From Richelia sp. SL_2_1 (lineage in GTDB: Bacteria > Cyanobacteriota > Cyanobacteriia > Cyanobacteriales > Nostocaceae), in the NCBI GenBank assembly GCA_012033205.1, contig JAAUSO010000051.1, forward strand, positions 1-40,253: a stretch of 40,253 bases of DNA. Reading direction: 5' to 3'. The notes under the pieces were generated by a model. It ran no database searches, was not told the DNA's origin, and saw only the letters and a list, made by a program, of their open reading frames with translations. Positions 17,378 to 26,211 of the stretch are shown here, piece by piece (positions within the stretch are counted from its first letter, which is position 1; every line of letters starts with the position of its first letter). A program made the translations under genes and the position numbers.

Positions 17378-18356
17378 ATGAATTTTAATTTGTGTGGTGA
17401 TAGACAGCTTGTTTTATATACAACGCCGAAAAAATGCCTATTATCCGTAATTGTTGGCTTCACTTCCATCAAAAATAAATGATGTGGGCAATTAATAAAT
17501 AAAAAAGTGCTATTGCGGTAATTACATAACTTTTATCAATTCGGTAGAAAACCTACCTTCACAAAAGATACGAGACTACCGATAAATAGACTAAATCTTG
17601 CAATTACCTTTTTTTTTGCAACGGTATCCAATAAACAGGATATAGGAAACTATATGAATAATCCTATCTAAAATAAATTCTTTATTTGTTCTTTAAACAG
17701 TGACTGCTTTATTAGGCTTATTATCAAGGTACGATGAATTAAATTTGTGTAACACTTAATAACTATACTATGTTCAATTTTTAAGTAATTGTAACATACA
17801 TATTTTCACAACTTAATAAAGTTTTTTGATTTGCAGAGCTTTACCTAAAAAAAACAAATATACTAAACAATTCACGTAAAATTCATATATGCTTCGTTTG
17901 AACTACTGTCATTTCGTTTCACCTCAAATACCCTTTGAGATTATCTTAAGTAATACATATGACTTCCATAACCAAGTCTAATTGACAATATAAAAGGAAT
18001 ACGATTCAATTAAAAGTTTGCCTGAATAAATCAAATATTATTAATTATCTACTGTCACACCCACTTCTAAGAGTTGATAAGTCGAATTCTTAAAAGTTAT
18101 CAGTTATCAGTCACGTTTATATTTGGGAAAGTTTAAGTTGATATCTGTATTAAGGTGGTCGGCGTTGGTGACGCTTCTCAGTCCCCTAGCATACGCCCCC
18201 GTGTTTACTGTATGACGCTATCGCGTCACGAGTAAAGCTAACACTGATTACTGTTCACTGATTTTAAATCAGTATCTGTAAACACCCTGATAGAAATATA
18301 AACCCGACTATCTTAGATTGCTCTGTGGATTCCGTAGGGATACTCAGATTAAATAT
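17378..18356. other. Long hepC upstream region
   Basis: 979 bp without a supported gene. The first half is AT-rich and includes a perfect inverted repeat GGTAG-AAAAC-CTACC (17543-17557). The last part (about 18085-18270) is repeat debris: AGTTATCAGTTATCAGT, CTGATTACTGTTCACTGATT and GTGACGC inverted repeats. The promoter of hepC is expected here; no consensus site is certain. Confidence 0.5.
18168..18229. repeat. Nested inverted repeats of GTGACGC
   Basis: GTGACGC at 18168-18174, TGACGC at 18213-18218 and GCGTCAC at 18223-18229. The last two form a tight hairpin TGACGC-TATC-GCGTCA; the first and last can pair over 48 bases, so two alternative folds compete for the same arm. Confidence 0.7.
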
Positions 18357-20615
18357 CTACTCTTCCACGACTCCTTTGAGTGCAAGTTGCTGTTGTTTAA
18401 CATGGGGAACATAACTAAAACTAGAGTTTGATACTCCATTTGCGACAACCCCAAGTAAATTCAACTTACCAAGCATTGCAGTCGCTTGTGTAACTTGGGT
18501 ACGAGTTACCTTGCCAATACTTGCCACCATGATTACGCCGCGACAAGTTGATGCTGTGAGTAAAGCATCCACCAAACCAAGTACTGAGGAGCCATCCAAG
18601 ATGACTAAATCGTAGTTTTCTTCAAATGCACTCATTAATTCTTCCATACGAGGAGAGCTTAATAGATTCGCTGGGTCGTCGGGAATTGGTCCTGCGGTTA
18701 AGATATCTATATAAGATGAGCCTGAAGATTGAAGAGTTATCTGGTTAGGTAGAGCTACATCGCTTGTTAACAAAGTAGAAAGACCTTGTTCGTTGGGAAG
18801 ATTGAGATTTTTATGTACGCTAGGGTCGCGTAAATTGGCATCAATTAATAATACCTTTTTATGCAAGCGAGCCGCACTCATAGCTAAACCTAAAGCTAAA
18901 GCTGATTTACCTTCATCGGGCAAGGCTGAGGTTATCATCAAAGACTTGAAGGTAGAAACAGAATTGAGCAATTCGATATTTTTATAGATTAGGTCGAGGG
19001 ATTCCCAGCGTGGTGGTGATTGTAACACCTGAACCGTCCAAGGGGCAAGAACTTCTGGCTTGCCAAAGGGTAATCTAAACACCGGCTCTTTGGCTTTTGC
19101 AGAAGGTAATTTCGGAGTTGTCCCTAACAAGGGGATGGCAATTTGTTTTTCTAATTCAGCAGTAGTCCGAACTGCATCATCTCCGGCTTCACGAGCAAAA
19201 GCTGCGATCCCTCCTAACATCAAACCAACTACTCCACCCAACATCAGGTTTTGTTGCAGATTTGGACCTAAGTAGTTTCCTTCTTGGGGTTCTTCCACTA
19301 CTTCCCAGTTAAATCCACCTTTGTCCAGTTCTTGTTCTAATTCTTGCTCTACTTTTAAAAGCTGCTGCAAGCGTTGTCGAGTCAATTCTACCTGGGGCTG
19401 TAAGCGGTTATACTGAGCTAATAGGAGAGGAAATTTTCTCAATTCTTGGTTTAGCTGTTCTTCTCTTTGTGCTAAACTTTGGTCGCGAGCAGCTAAAGCA
19501 AACAGATTTGTTTGGGTTTCTGCTAAATTACTAGCAAGGTTGAGGTCTGTTTGAGAAAGCTGTCCTTGGTTAAGTATTTCACCGGAATCGATGGCGCTTG
19601 CATCCGTATTACTCCCTCCTAAAGCCCGTCCAACTTCTTGCTGTAGTAACTGTTTTTGTTCTACAAGCTGTTCTTTGAGCTTTAAAACGTCCGGATGACT
19701 TTCTGTAAACCGCAAATTGGCTTGGGCGATCGCTAGTTCGGTTTTTTGGATTTCGTTGAGCAAGGATTGGTAGCGAGTTGACTGACTCAAACGAGAAGAA
19801 ACCAGTGCATTTTGAGGAGTTTGTTTTAATTGTTGTTGTAAAGAGTTGAGCCGAGCTTGAGCTTCTTTATATTGATTACGAGTTGTGGTTCGTTCTTGCT
19901 GAATATTATTTAAAGCATCTTCATAAGCTTTAGCTTGTGTAGAAGGATCTGTTAAATTCTCAGTTTTGCGAAACCTTAATAACTGCGCTTCAGCTTTATT
20001 TAACTCGTCAGCGACATTTTTTTTCTGTTCTCTGACAACTCTCAGACCATTTCCTAAACGCTTTCTCTGCTGCTCTTTGTTGTAATCAAGATAAACTTGC
20101 CGTATAGCTTCTAATACTTTTTGAGTCTTTGCTGGGTCTTGACCTGTATACTCGATGCGGAATATTTTAGTTGCAGTATTATCTTCTTTTGACCTTAGTT
20201 GCTGTAAGGATAAAGCACTTTTGATATTATTTACGGTGATCTCCGGATATTCAGGCTTTAGTTTATCAACTGCTTCTTTTATAAGTGAAGAACTACCCAT
20301 TAAATTCAACTGAGTAGCGGTATCTATCTTCACATTCGAGTCCGTAAACTGATTTTTGCCTATTTCCGTTCCTTCTGCTTTTGCTTGATAATTTGGCTCT
20401 ACTAGCAGTTCCATGGAACTCTTGTATGTAGGCGGCGTTTTTTTATATACATAATAACCCGCTCCTACGGAAGCCAGAAATACGATCAAAAACCAAGGAA
20501 ATCGCCGGATTAATACCGCAAACAGTTGTCCGTAACCCGGTTCTGTATCAGCAGCTGGATTTACATGGGGACTTAGACTGGCTTGATTCACTTTATTAAT
20601 TTCCTCAGCTAACAA
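18357..20615 (-). CDS. Wzc-like polysaccharide copolymerase with BY-kinase domain
   Basis: 752 aa inner-membrane protein controlling polysaccharide chain length and export. Wzz domain with a membrane helix near residues 36-55 (FPWFLIVFLASVGAGYYVY), a long periplasmic coiled coil (about 190-440), a second helix near 455-475 (LMLGGVVGLMLGGIAAF), then a cytoplasmic P-loop domain: Walker A SALPDEGKSA, Walker A' VLLIDANLRDP, Walker B LVILDGSSVLG. No tyrosine cluster is present at the C-terminus (a single Tyr in SSFSYVPHV), so autophosphorylation of a Tyr tail is doubtful. TTG at 20615 overlaps the previous gene by 7 bases; GTG at 20591, with GAGGA upstream, is an alternative start. It occupies the position I recall for alr2833. 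Confidence 0.9.
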   Translation of the reverse strand: MLAEEINKVNQASLSPHVNPAADTEPGYGQLFAVLIRRFPWFLIVFLASVGAGYYVYKKTPPTYKSSMELLVEPNYQAKAEGTEIGKNQFTDSNVKIDTATQLNLMGSSSLIKEAVDKLKPEYPEITVNNIKSALSLQQLRSKEDNTATKIFRIEYTGQDPAKTQKVLEAIRQVYLDYNKEQQRKRLGNGLRVVREQKKNVADELNKAEAQLLRFRKTENLTDPSTQAKAYEDALNNIQQERTTTRNQYKEAQARLNSLQQQLKQTPQNALVSSRLSQSTRYQSLLNEIQKTELAIAQANLRFTESHPDVLKLKEQLVEQKQLLQQEVGRALGGSNTDASAIDSGEILNQGQLSQTDLNLASNLAETQTNLFALAARDQSLAQREEQLNQELRKFPLLLAQYNRLQPQVELTRQRLQQLLKVEQELEQELDKGGFNWEVVEEPQEGNYLGPNLQQNLMLGGVVGLMLGGIAAFAREAGDDAVRTTAELEKQIAIPLLGTTPKLPSAKAKEPVFRLPFGKPEVLAPWTVQVLQSPPRWESLDLIYKNIELLNSVSTFKSLMITSALPDEGKSALALGLAMSAARLHKKVLLIDANLRDPSVHKNLNLPNEQGLSTLLTSDVALPNQITLQSSGSSYIDILTAGPIPDDPANLLSSPRMEELMSAFEENYDLVILDGSSVLGLVDALLTASTCRGVIMVASIGKVTRTQVTQATAMLGKLNLLGVVANGVSNSSFSYVPHVKQQQLALKGVVEE

Positions 20616-21718
20616 ATCAGAGACTGCGATCGCTGTATTTGACTAGTTTGGTCGATAACTTGTTCGACTTTACTAAAAAATGCCTCTTCCGAAAAATTGG
20701 CTACAGCATGATTGCGGATGTTATCGTAATTCCAATAGATTTCCCTGGCTTCTAATAATGCGGTTTGTAGAGAATCAGGTGTTTGCCTTTTGAAAAAGAC
20801 TCCTGTTTTACCAGGTACCTGAGTGTCTAAAACTCCTCCGGCTCCGAAAGCTACTACTGGTGTTCCACTAGCATTTGCTTCTACCGGAACTAATCCGTAA
20901 TCTTCTAAGGCTGCAACTATTACTGATTTTGCCTTAGAAAACAATTGGGTACGTTCTAAATCTGATACGTGACCCACAAATTCGATATTTTTCAAAGCTT
21001 TTGATTGTAAGCGTTCTTTTTCTGGACCGTCACCTGATATTTTCAGATGCCATCCCAGCCAGTTAAAAGCTTCTACTATTATATCAAGTCGTTTGTAACC
21101 GATCATTCTTGCAGATGCAAGAAAATAATCGTCTTTGGAATCTGAATAAACAAATTTACTCGTATCAATCGGGTAGTTAATAACTATTGCTTTTTTACCA
21201 TAAGTACTTTTGATCCGTCGTGCAACAACACTAGAATTCGCAATGTACAGGTCTGGTTCTTGTGCATAAGTTAAGTCTACATTTCTCATTAACTGAAAAA
21301 CTTTTTCAATTAATGGAGAAAAATACTGATAGTCAGCATATTCTCTTAAATAAGTTTCTGTATCCCATAGAAACCGAGTCACATTATGACAAAAGCAAAT
21401 GTGCTGTGCTTTGGGGTTTTTTCGTACAGCTTTGGCAAAGCTAGTACTACTACTGATAATTAAATCATATTCTTGTAAATCTAAAGCCCGAAAAGCAGGA
21501 AAATACAAAGGAGCCATGAGGCGAAAGTATTTTGCAGCACCAGGAATATTTTGTAAATAAGTCGTGTTGACTATGCGTTCACCTAGATCAATAGTTTTTT
21601 GAGCATCGTATAAAGATGTAAAAATATCAGCTTCAGGAAAACGTTTACAAAGCAATTCAAAGACTCGTTCTGCGCCACCTTTTTGGGTTAAATAATCATG
21701 GACTAAAGCAACTTTCAT
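20609..21718 (-). CDS. Family 4 glycosyltransferase
   Basis: 369 aa from ATG 21718 (MKVALVHDYLTQKGGAERVF). The frame is open to 21751, but AGGGAA just upstream of 21718 and the canonical N-terminus settle the start. GT-B fold: N-terminal acceptor loop with GGAERV, donor-binding ARMIGYKRLDIIVEAF, ISGDGPEKERL, and the E-x7-E motif in EDYGLVPVEANASG. It resembles WbaZ-type mannosyltransferases, though the sugar cannot be known from this. It overlaps the Wzc-like gene by a few bases. An intergenic gap of about 155 bp separates it from the deacetylase gene upstream. Confidence 0.9.
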   Translation of the reverse strand: MKVALVHDYLTQKGGAERVFELLCKRFPEADIFTSLYDAQKTIDLGERIVNTTYLQNIPGAAKYFRLMAPLYFPAFRALDLQEYDLIISSSTSFAKAVRKNPKAQHICFCHNVTRFLWDTETYLREYADYQYFSPLIEKVFQLMRNVDLTYAQEPDLYIANSSVVARRIKSTYGKKAIVINYPIDTSKFVYSDSKDDYFLASARMIGYKRLDIIVEAFNWLGWHLKISGDGPEKERLQSKALKNIEFVGHVSDLERTQLFSKAKSVIVAALEDYGLVPVEANASGTPVVAFGAGGVLDTQVPGKTGVFFKRQTPDSLQTALLEAREIYWNYDNIRNHAVANFSEEAFFSKVEQVIDQTSQIQRSQSLIC

Positions 21719-21873
21719 GTTGTTCCCTATAAAATTACACTTCGACCGCAAGCAAGAAAAAAGTTAATTAAAAAAGTGTTTTTACATTTAAATCCTGAAC
21801 AATTATTAATTAATTATTACTGTTTTTTGTTTATTTAATAAATAATTTTTACTACTAATGGAAATAGATAAAT

Positions 21874-22635
21874 TTAATCTTTAAAAAATATTTCATGACT
21901 GGAAAACATTGCTTGCTTCAAGCTAGAAGGCAAATTTGGAGTTTGTGATTTGTAAACTGCAATTGCTTGGTGTTTTGTTTCTTTAAAATTGCCGATAAAT
22001 AATCGGTAAGCTTGACTTTTTTTCGGCAAATATTTATGATCAGATAAGGGGCTGCGCCACAACATCCAAATCGGATATTGTAAAAGTTCTATCGGCATTT
22101 TAGAAGCTGTAATCGCACTGTCAACTAAAGAGTAAGTTGCTTCATGATCTGGATGTCCATCGTGATGATGAGGAACGTAAACTTCTTGCGGTGCAAAAGA
22201 TTGAATAATTTCAACTAATTTATTAATTAATAAGTTGCGTTGTTCGGCAGATAATTGAGCCAGGCTTCCATCGGCTTCACCGAGGAATTGCGTTTGCGAT
22301 GGTTCAATTCCCAAAATATTTAAAGCGCTTGATGCTTCTTGTTGACGATATTCGATAATATTTTCTGGTTCAATCCAATTTGGTCTACCATAACGTCCAT
22401 CTGTGAGGAACACTACTTTGACTGGTATTCCTTGGGAACGCTTAAGGGCGATCGCTCCTCCACAACCGATAGTTTCGTCATCCTGGTGGGGAGAAAAAAC
22501 TATGGCTCGCTTGTTACTCACCTCAAGAGGTTTGCTTTTAAAACGTAAAAGCCAATTGTAATGTACATTGTAATTAGTATCTCTGACGGCGGCTCCTAAA
22601 CTAATTCGCAATTGATTTAAAGATACTTTAAACAT
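21874..22635 (-). CDS. PIG-L/LmbE family deacetylase
   Basis: 253 aa. Zinc-dependent N-deacetylase family: metal-binding motif SPHQDDETIGCGG (the P-H-x-D-D-E signature) around residues 48-60 and the third ligand region PHHHDGHPDHEAT. Such enzymes remove acetyl from GlcNAc-type sugars on lipid or small-molecule carriers. In this place it may deacetylate an amino sugar of the HEP repeat unit; that is inference. Its ATG overlaps the end of the frameshifted GT gene by 8 bases, so the two are probably translationally coupled. Confidence 0.9.
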   Translation of the reverse strand: MFKVSLNQLRISLGAAVRDTNYNVHYNWLLRFKSKPLEVSNKRAIVFSPHQDDETIGCGGAIALKRSQGIPVKVVFLTDGRYGRPNWIEPENIIEYRQQEASSALNILGIEPSQTQFLGEADGSLAQLSAEQRNLLINKLVEIIQSFAPQEVYVPHHHDGHPDHEATYSLVDSAITASKMPIELLQYPIWMLWRSPLSDHKYLPKKSQAYRLFIGNFKETKHQAIAVYKSQTPNLPSSLKQAMFSSHEIFFKD

Positions 22636-23835
22636 ATGTTAATAAATCTTGTTTTATACCTTGTTGTAACATAATTTTTTCAATCGTTTCTCGATAAACT
22701 TGAGCAAATCTATCTCTAGTATGATTTGTTCGGACAAATTGCCAAGATGTCCTCGCCATTTGTTGGAGTTGCGATGGATTTAATTTAGAAATATTTTGAA
22801 TACTTTGTTTAATTTCTTCTACAGTATTTTCTTTGAGAATAACTCCATAATCATCGCTAACATCTACACTTGATTCATAACTAACAATCGGAATCAGTCC
22901 TGTATGCATACAATTAATAACGCATCCGCCACCACCTTCGGAGCATGTTGGATAAACAATTCCTAGACAACTATTAACAATGTCTAAAAACTTTTGAGAT
23001 GTCACATCAACCCACCCAATTGTATGAATATTCGGAGTTTGATAAAGTTCTTGATAAAAAGCTGTTTTAAAATCGTCTTCTTTCTCAATTGGTCCGCAAA
23101 TAGTTAAATTATAATCTGGCATTTGGGAAAAGGCATCTAAAAGTAAGTCTAATCCTTTGTGAACCAAACCACCGCTACCAAACCAAAGAAAGTTTTTACG
23201 GCAAGCTGCAAAATCTTTATCTTCAGGAAAAGGATAAAGTTTGGGAGCAGAAATAGGAACTCGATACAGCGGTTTATTTGCGTATTTAAATGTGTTCAGA
23301 GTAAACTCGTTACCAAGAACTGTCGCGCAATCGGCGTATTCGATGGCTTGATTTGGTTGCTCGAATCTTTTCGGACTTAAAGTAATGCCGCGTCGTTGCT
23401 GTAATCTTAATAATCTATTTGCTTCAGCTGCATTGTGGAATAAAATATGCGCTGTATCGGAATGAAATATTTTGACACAATCTTGATTCAGAAACGGTAC
23501 ACATCTTTGTAAGTTCCAACGTGTTTCAATAAAAAAGGCATAATTTTTTTTGGAATAAATACATCGTTATAAAACCATATAACATCAACGTTGTAGCCGA
23601 AGTCTAAAAAAGTTTTAGCCATTTGCAAGCATTCCCAATGTTGAGTATGGGAAGTTGGAACGGGTTCACCTGGGTTCAAAGTAAATGGATTGACAACGTA
23701 AGAAATAAGTACGTTTCCAATTGCTGGTTTATCTGGTTGAATTGAAACCATACGCCGTCTTTCGAGACGACCTTGGATTTTATCTGCGACTAGAGTAATA
23801 TTATCTGCTACGCGCTTAACTAAATTGGTTTGCAT
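22628..23835 (-). pseudogene. Glycosyltransferase (GT4-like), frameshifted in an A8 run
   Basis: Starts at ATG 23835 with AGGGG five bases upstream. The first frame (MQTNLVKRVADNITLVADK ... VDVIWFYNDVFIPKK) stops near 23488. In the next frame the protein continues without a stop: NYAFFIETRWNLQRCV, then IFHSDTAHILFHNAAEANRL, GITLSPKRFEQPNQAIEYAD, FLWFGSGGLVHKGLDLLLDAF and GPIEKEDD to the stop at 22628. The break is in an A8 run (23544-23551); nine A would give one protein of about 402 aa. GT-B style C-terminal domain with EGGGGCVINCMHTGLIPIVS, lacking a textbook E-x7-E. An A8 run is long enough for RNA-polymerase slippage, so some full-length product could be made even if the sequence is right. 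Confidence 0.85.
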
Positions 23836-23885
23836 AAATACCCCTGGAAAAACTCTATTAAATTTTAACTAACTAAGAGAAATGG

Positions 23886-23928
23886 AGTGAAGGATATTTA
23901 ATATTTTAATTAACAAAAATCCTTCACT
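23886..23928 (-). promoter_or_regulatory. Perfect 10-bp inverted repeat between two HEP genes
   Basis: AGTGAAGGAT (23886-23895) and ATCCTTCACT (23919-23928), with a 23-base AT-rich loop that itself contains TTAAT/ATTAA. It sits in the 163-bp gap between the SAF oxidoreductase gene and the GT gene. There is no T-run after it on the minus strand, so it may be an attenuator or an RNA-stability element and not a full terminator. Confidence 0.6.
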
Positions 23929-23998
23929 ACCCAAATTATTTATTCTCTACTACTTCGGTCAACTTATTAGATAATCCATGATATGTTTTGTGGTTATT

Positions 23999-25312
23999 TT
24001 ATCTAGCTACTGCCAAAGTTTTGCTGTTGGCAAATATTGCATTTTGTTCTGCTCTCAAGTTGTCGCAAAGTCTACCTTGTGGTAATTCTACGTCATCGTA
24101 AGTCAGAACTTGGTCTTTAAGAATATCTCGCTTTAAACGGCATCCTTCTGCTAGACCCATTGGAAGTAGATTTTGTTCGCGAACAATTTCGGAATTTTCG
24201 CATTGCCCATAGGTCATGTAGTAGCCAATACCATCAAGGGTATCCCCGGCTTTAAGGTCAATTTTGGCAGTAGTTACCACATCGACTAGGGGCGCTCCCA
24301 AGGGAGACATCACAGCATCTTTAAATAGTACAGCTCTGGCTACTGATAAAGGTACTTCAAAATGGCATAAGTGATAAGGAGTATAAAAGCTGTAAAGGGG
24401 ACCTTCACCTAATTTATACAGATTGAGATAATGTTGCTGTTTGGGGTCATCGTGAGTTGCAAAAACAAATACTCCCGGACCGGGTTTAGCACCGACAACA
24501 TAATCAACAATACCGCCAAGTTGCTTTAATTGTTCCACATCATACATCGAGGTCATTTCATCAACATGACCTTTAAAGTCGTATCCCAGCATTCCCCGTT
24601 GAGCTACTTTCATTCCCGTAGCGTTAGCGACAATCGCTTGCTCAAAGGAAATTTTGCTTCCATCAGCGAAACTAGTCACCATGTGAGGCTTTTGTCCCCA
24701 ACGTTTAGCAAATGCTTCTTGAGTGGTAGGATTACGATAAGGGTCTTGTAGTCCCTTGATGTTTCCGCACAGTAATGGAGTTAAACCAATACTCTTAACA
24801 AACCGATAAAGGTTCATTTCCACCCCCGGTTGGTCTCCGTCACAAGCTGAGAGGATAACTCCGGCTTTATCAGCATAAACTTTCAAAATAGAACCGATAG
24901 TACCGTCAAGCTCCGCATTCATCATAATAATATGCTTGTGATGAGCAATAGCTTCCATCACAACATGAGCGCCAAACTCGATCGCCCCAGTTACTTCAAT
25001 AATTGCATCAATACCTTCAGCACGGCACAGTAACATTGCATCCTCAGTTACTGCATATCCACCTTGTCTGATCACATCTTCTAAATCCGTAACATGGGAA
25101 ATTTCTTTAACAGTTTCAATTCCCGCTTCTGTATAAGCCCTTTTAGCAGCATCTAAATTACGGTTAGAAATCGCCACTAATTCCATTCCAGGAACCGAAT
25201 TAGCAATTTGATTAGCAATTCCGCGACCCATAAAACCCGCGCCAATCATTGCGACTTTTACCGGATTTCCTGCTTCAGCGCGTGCTTGTAAAGCGCGGTC
25301 TACAATAATCAT
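23999..25312 (-). CDS. NAD(P)-dependent oxidoreductase with SAF domain
   Basis: 437 aa. N-terminal Rossmann fold (KVAMIGAGFMGRGIANQIA, residues about 19-37) resembling homoserine-dehydrogenase/Gfo-type enzymes; middle substrate domain with CDGDQPGVEMNLYRFVK; C-terminal SAF-like domain (about 340-400: DVVTTAKIDLKAGDTLDGIGYYM). The substrate is not known; in this cluster it presumably makes or modifies a nucleotide-linked sugar for HEP. The ATG has a strong ribosome site (AGGAGTT, 8 bases upstream). It lies between the rfbC-like gene and a glycosyltransferase gene in the same direction. Family placement is sure, the reaction is not. Confidence 0.8.
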   Translation of the reverse strand: MIIVDRALQARAEAGNPVKVAMIGAGFMGRGIANQIANSVPGMELVAISNRNLDAAKRAYTEAGIETVKEISHVTDLEDVIRQGGYAVTEDAMLLCRAEGIDAIIEVTGAIEFGAHVVMEAIAHHKHIIMMNAELDGTIGSILKVYADKAGVILSACDGDQPGVEMNLYRFVKSIGLTPLLCGNIKGLQDPYRNPTTQEAFAKRWGQKPHMVTSFADGSKISFEQAIVANATGMKVAQRGMLGYDFKGHVDEMTSMYDVEQLKQLGGIVDYVVGAKPGPGVFVFATHDDPKQQHYLNLYKLGEGPLYSFYTPYHLCHFEVPLSVARAVLFKDAVMSPLGAPLVDVVTTAKIDLKAGDTLDGIGYYMTYGQCENSEIVREQNLLPMGLAEGCRLKRDILKDQVLTYDDVELPQGRLCDNLRAEQNAIFANSKTLAVAR

Positions 25313-25468
25313 TAATTTAACTCCTGTGAGATATTATGTTCTAAATATGTACTTTAAGCAACTTTTACACTAGTCATTACTACTTAGGTAATCCCCGATC
25401 TACCTTTCACCCTTCTTGGTGCGATTCATCTCTCTTTTTCTCATTCCTCTGTCTTGAAAAGTTGTTAA

Positions 25469-25515
25469 TGGGGGAGACCCCCAAGACCACACTTTCCGCT
25501 GCGTTCTCTGCGTCA
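25469..25515. repeat. G5/C5 hairpin and CTGCGTTCTCTGCG repeat between HEP genes
   Basis: A perfect hairpin TGGGGG-AGA-CCCCCA (25469-25483) is followed by CTGCGTTCTCTGCG (about 25502-25515), which shares 13 of 14 bases with the repeat inside the chelatase gene (CTGCGTTCTCCGCG). Both lie in the 249-bp gap between the SAF oxidoreductase and rfbC-like genes. Confidence 0.65.
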
Positions 25516-25561
25516 AGCATCGGTTTTTTTTAATCAGTAATCTTCTACAGAAAGCGAGTAA

Positions 25562-26113
25562 TTAGGAAGCACCACCAACACTGATCATTCTCATCAGGGG
25601 CCAATTTTGATCTTTTTCAGACATTTCAGTTGCTTCGAGAGGCCATTGAATGTTAAAAAATGGGTCATCATAGCGTAAACCCTTTTCGTATCCGGGGGTA
25701 TAAAATTCACCTACCATATACATAACTTCACAGCCATCAGTTAGTGCTTGGTAGCCGTGAGCAAACATTTCAGGTACATACAAAGCACGATGATTGTCTG
25801 CTGTTAATTCCACACCGAAATGTTGTAAATAAGTAGGAGATTCGGGACGCATATCAATAATTACGTCGTAAATAGCACCTTTTGTGCAGCGAATTAACTT
25901 TGTTTCGGCTGCTGGAGCTACTTGATAATGCATTCCCCGTAAAGTACCTTTCTTATGATTAAAAGATAAATTACATTGGGCAACCGTTGACTTTAAACCA
26001 TGTGCTTCGAGTTCTTGAGCGCAGAAAGTACGAGCGAAGAAGCCACGAGTATCGTGTTTTTCTTCTAAGTCGATAATGTAAGCTCCTTGCAGTTCAGTTT
26101 CGGTAAAAATCAT
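25562..26113 (-). CDS. RfbC-like sugar-nucleotide 3,5-epimerase
   Basis: 183 aa cupin-fold epimerase of the dTDP-4-dehydrorhamnose 3,5-epimerase family. Catalytic features are present: His in LRGMHYQ, basic/acidic pair around YDVIIDMRPESPTY, and Tyr in GEFYTPGYEKGLRYDDP. Length and motif spacing are normal. In a cluster with a CDP-glucose-forming enzyme and no dTDP-sugar genes, the real substrate may be a CDP-4-keto sugar. ATG at 26113 with AGG just upstream. Confidence 0.88.
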   Translation of the reverse strand: MIFTETELQGAYIIDLEEKHDTRGFFARTFCAQELEAHGLKSTVAQCNLSFNHKKGTLRGMHYQVAPAAETKLIRCTKGAIYDVIIDMRPESPTYLQHFGVELTADNHRALYVPEMFAHGYQALTDGCEVMYMVGEFYTPGYEKGLRYDDPFFNIQWPLEATEMSEKDQNWPLMRMISVGGAS

Positions 26114-26211
26114 GGCAACCTATGAAAGAATAATTTAATGTTTGAATAGGGGTAAATAAACATCCCAATATTTGTTTGATTTCTTTTTGATTTGGATGAA
26201 ATATAGTTTGA

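Noticed and set aside
17543-17557. NtcA site GGTAGAAAACCTACC upstream of hepC
   Set aside because: The spacing is GTA-N7-TAC, one base short of the NtcA consensus. Kept only as an inverted repeat.
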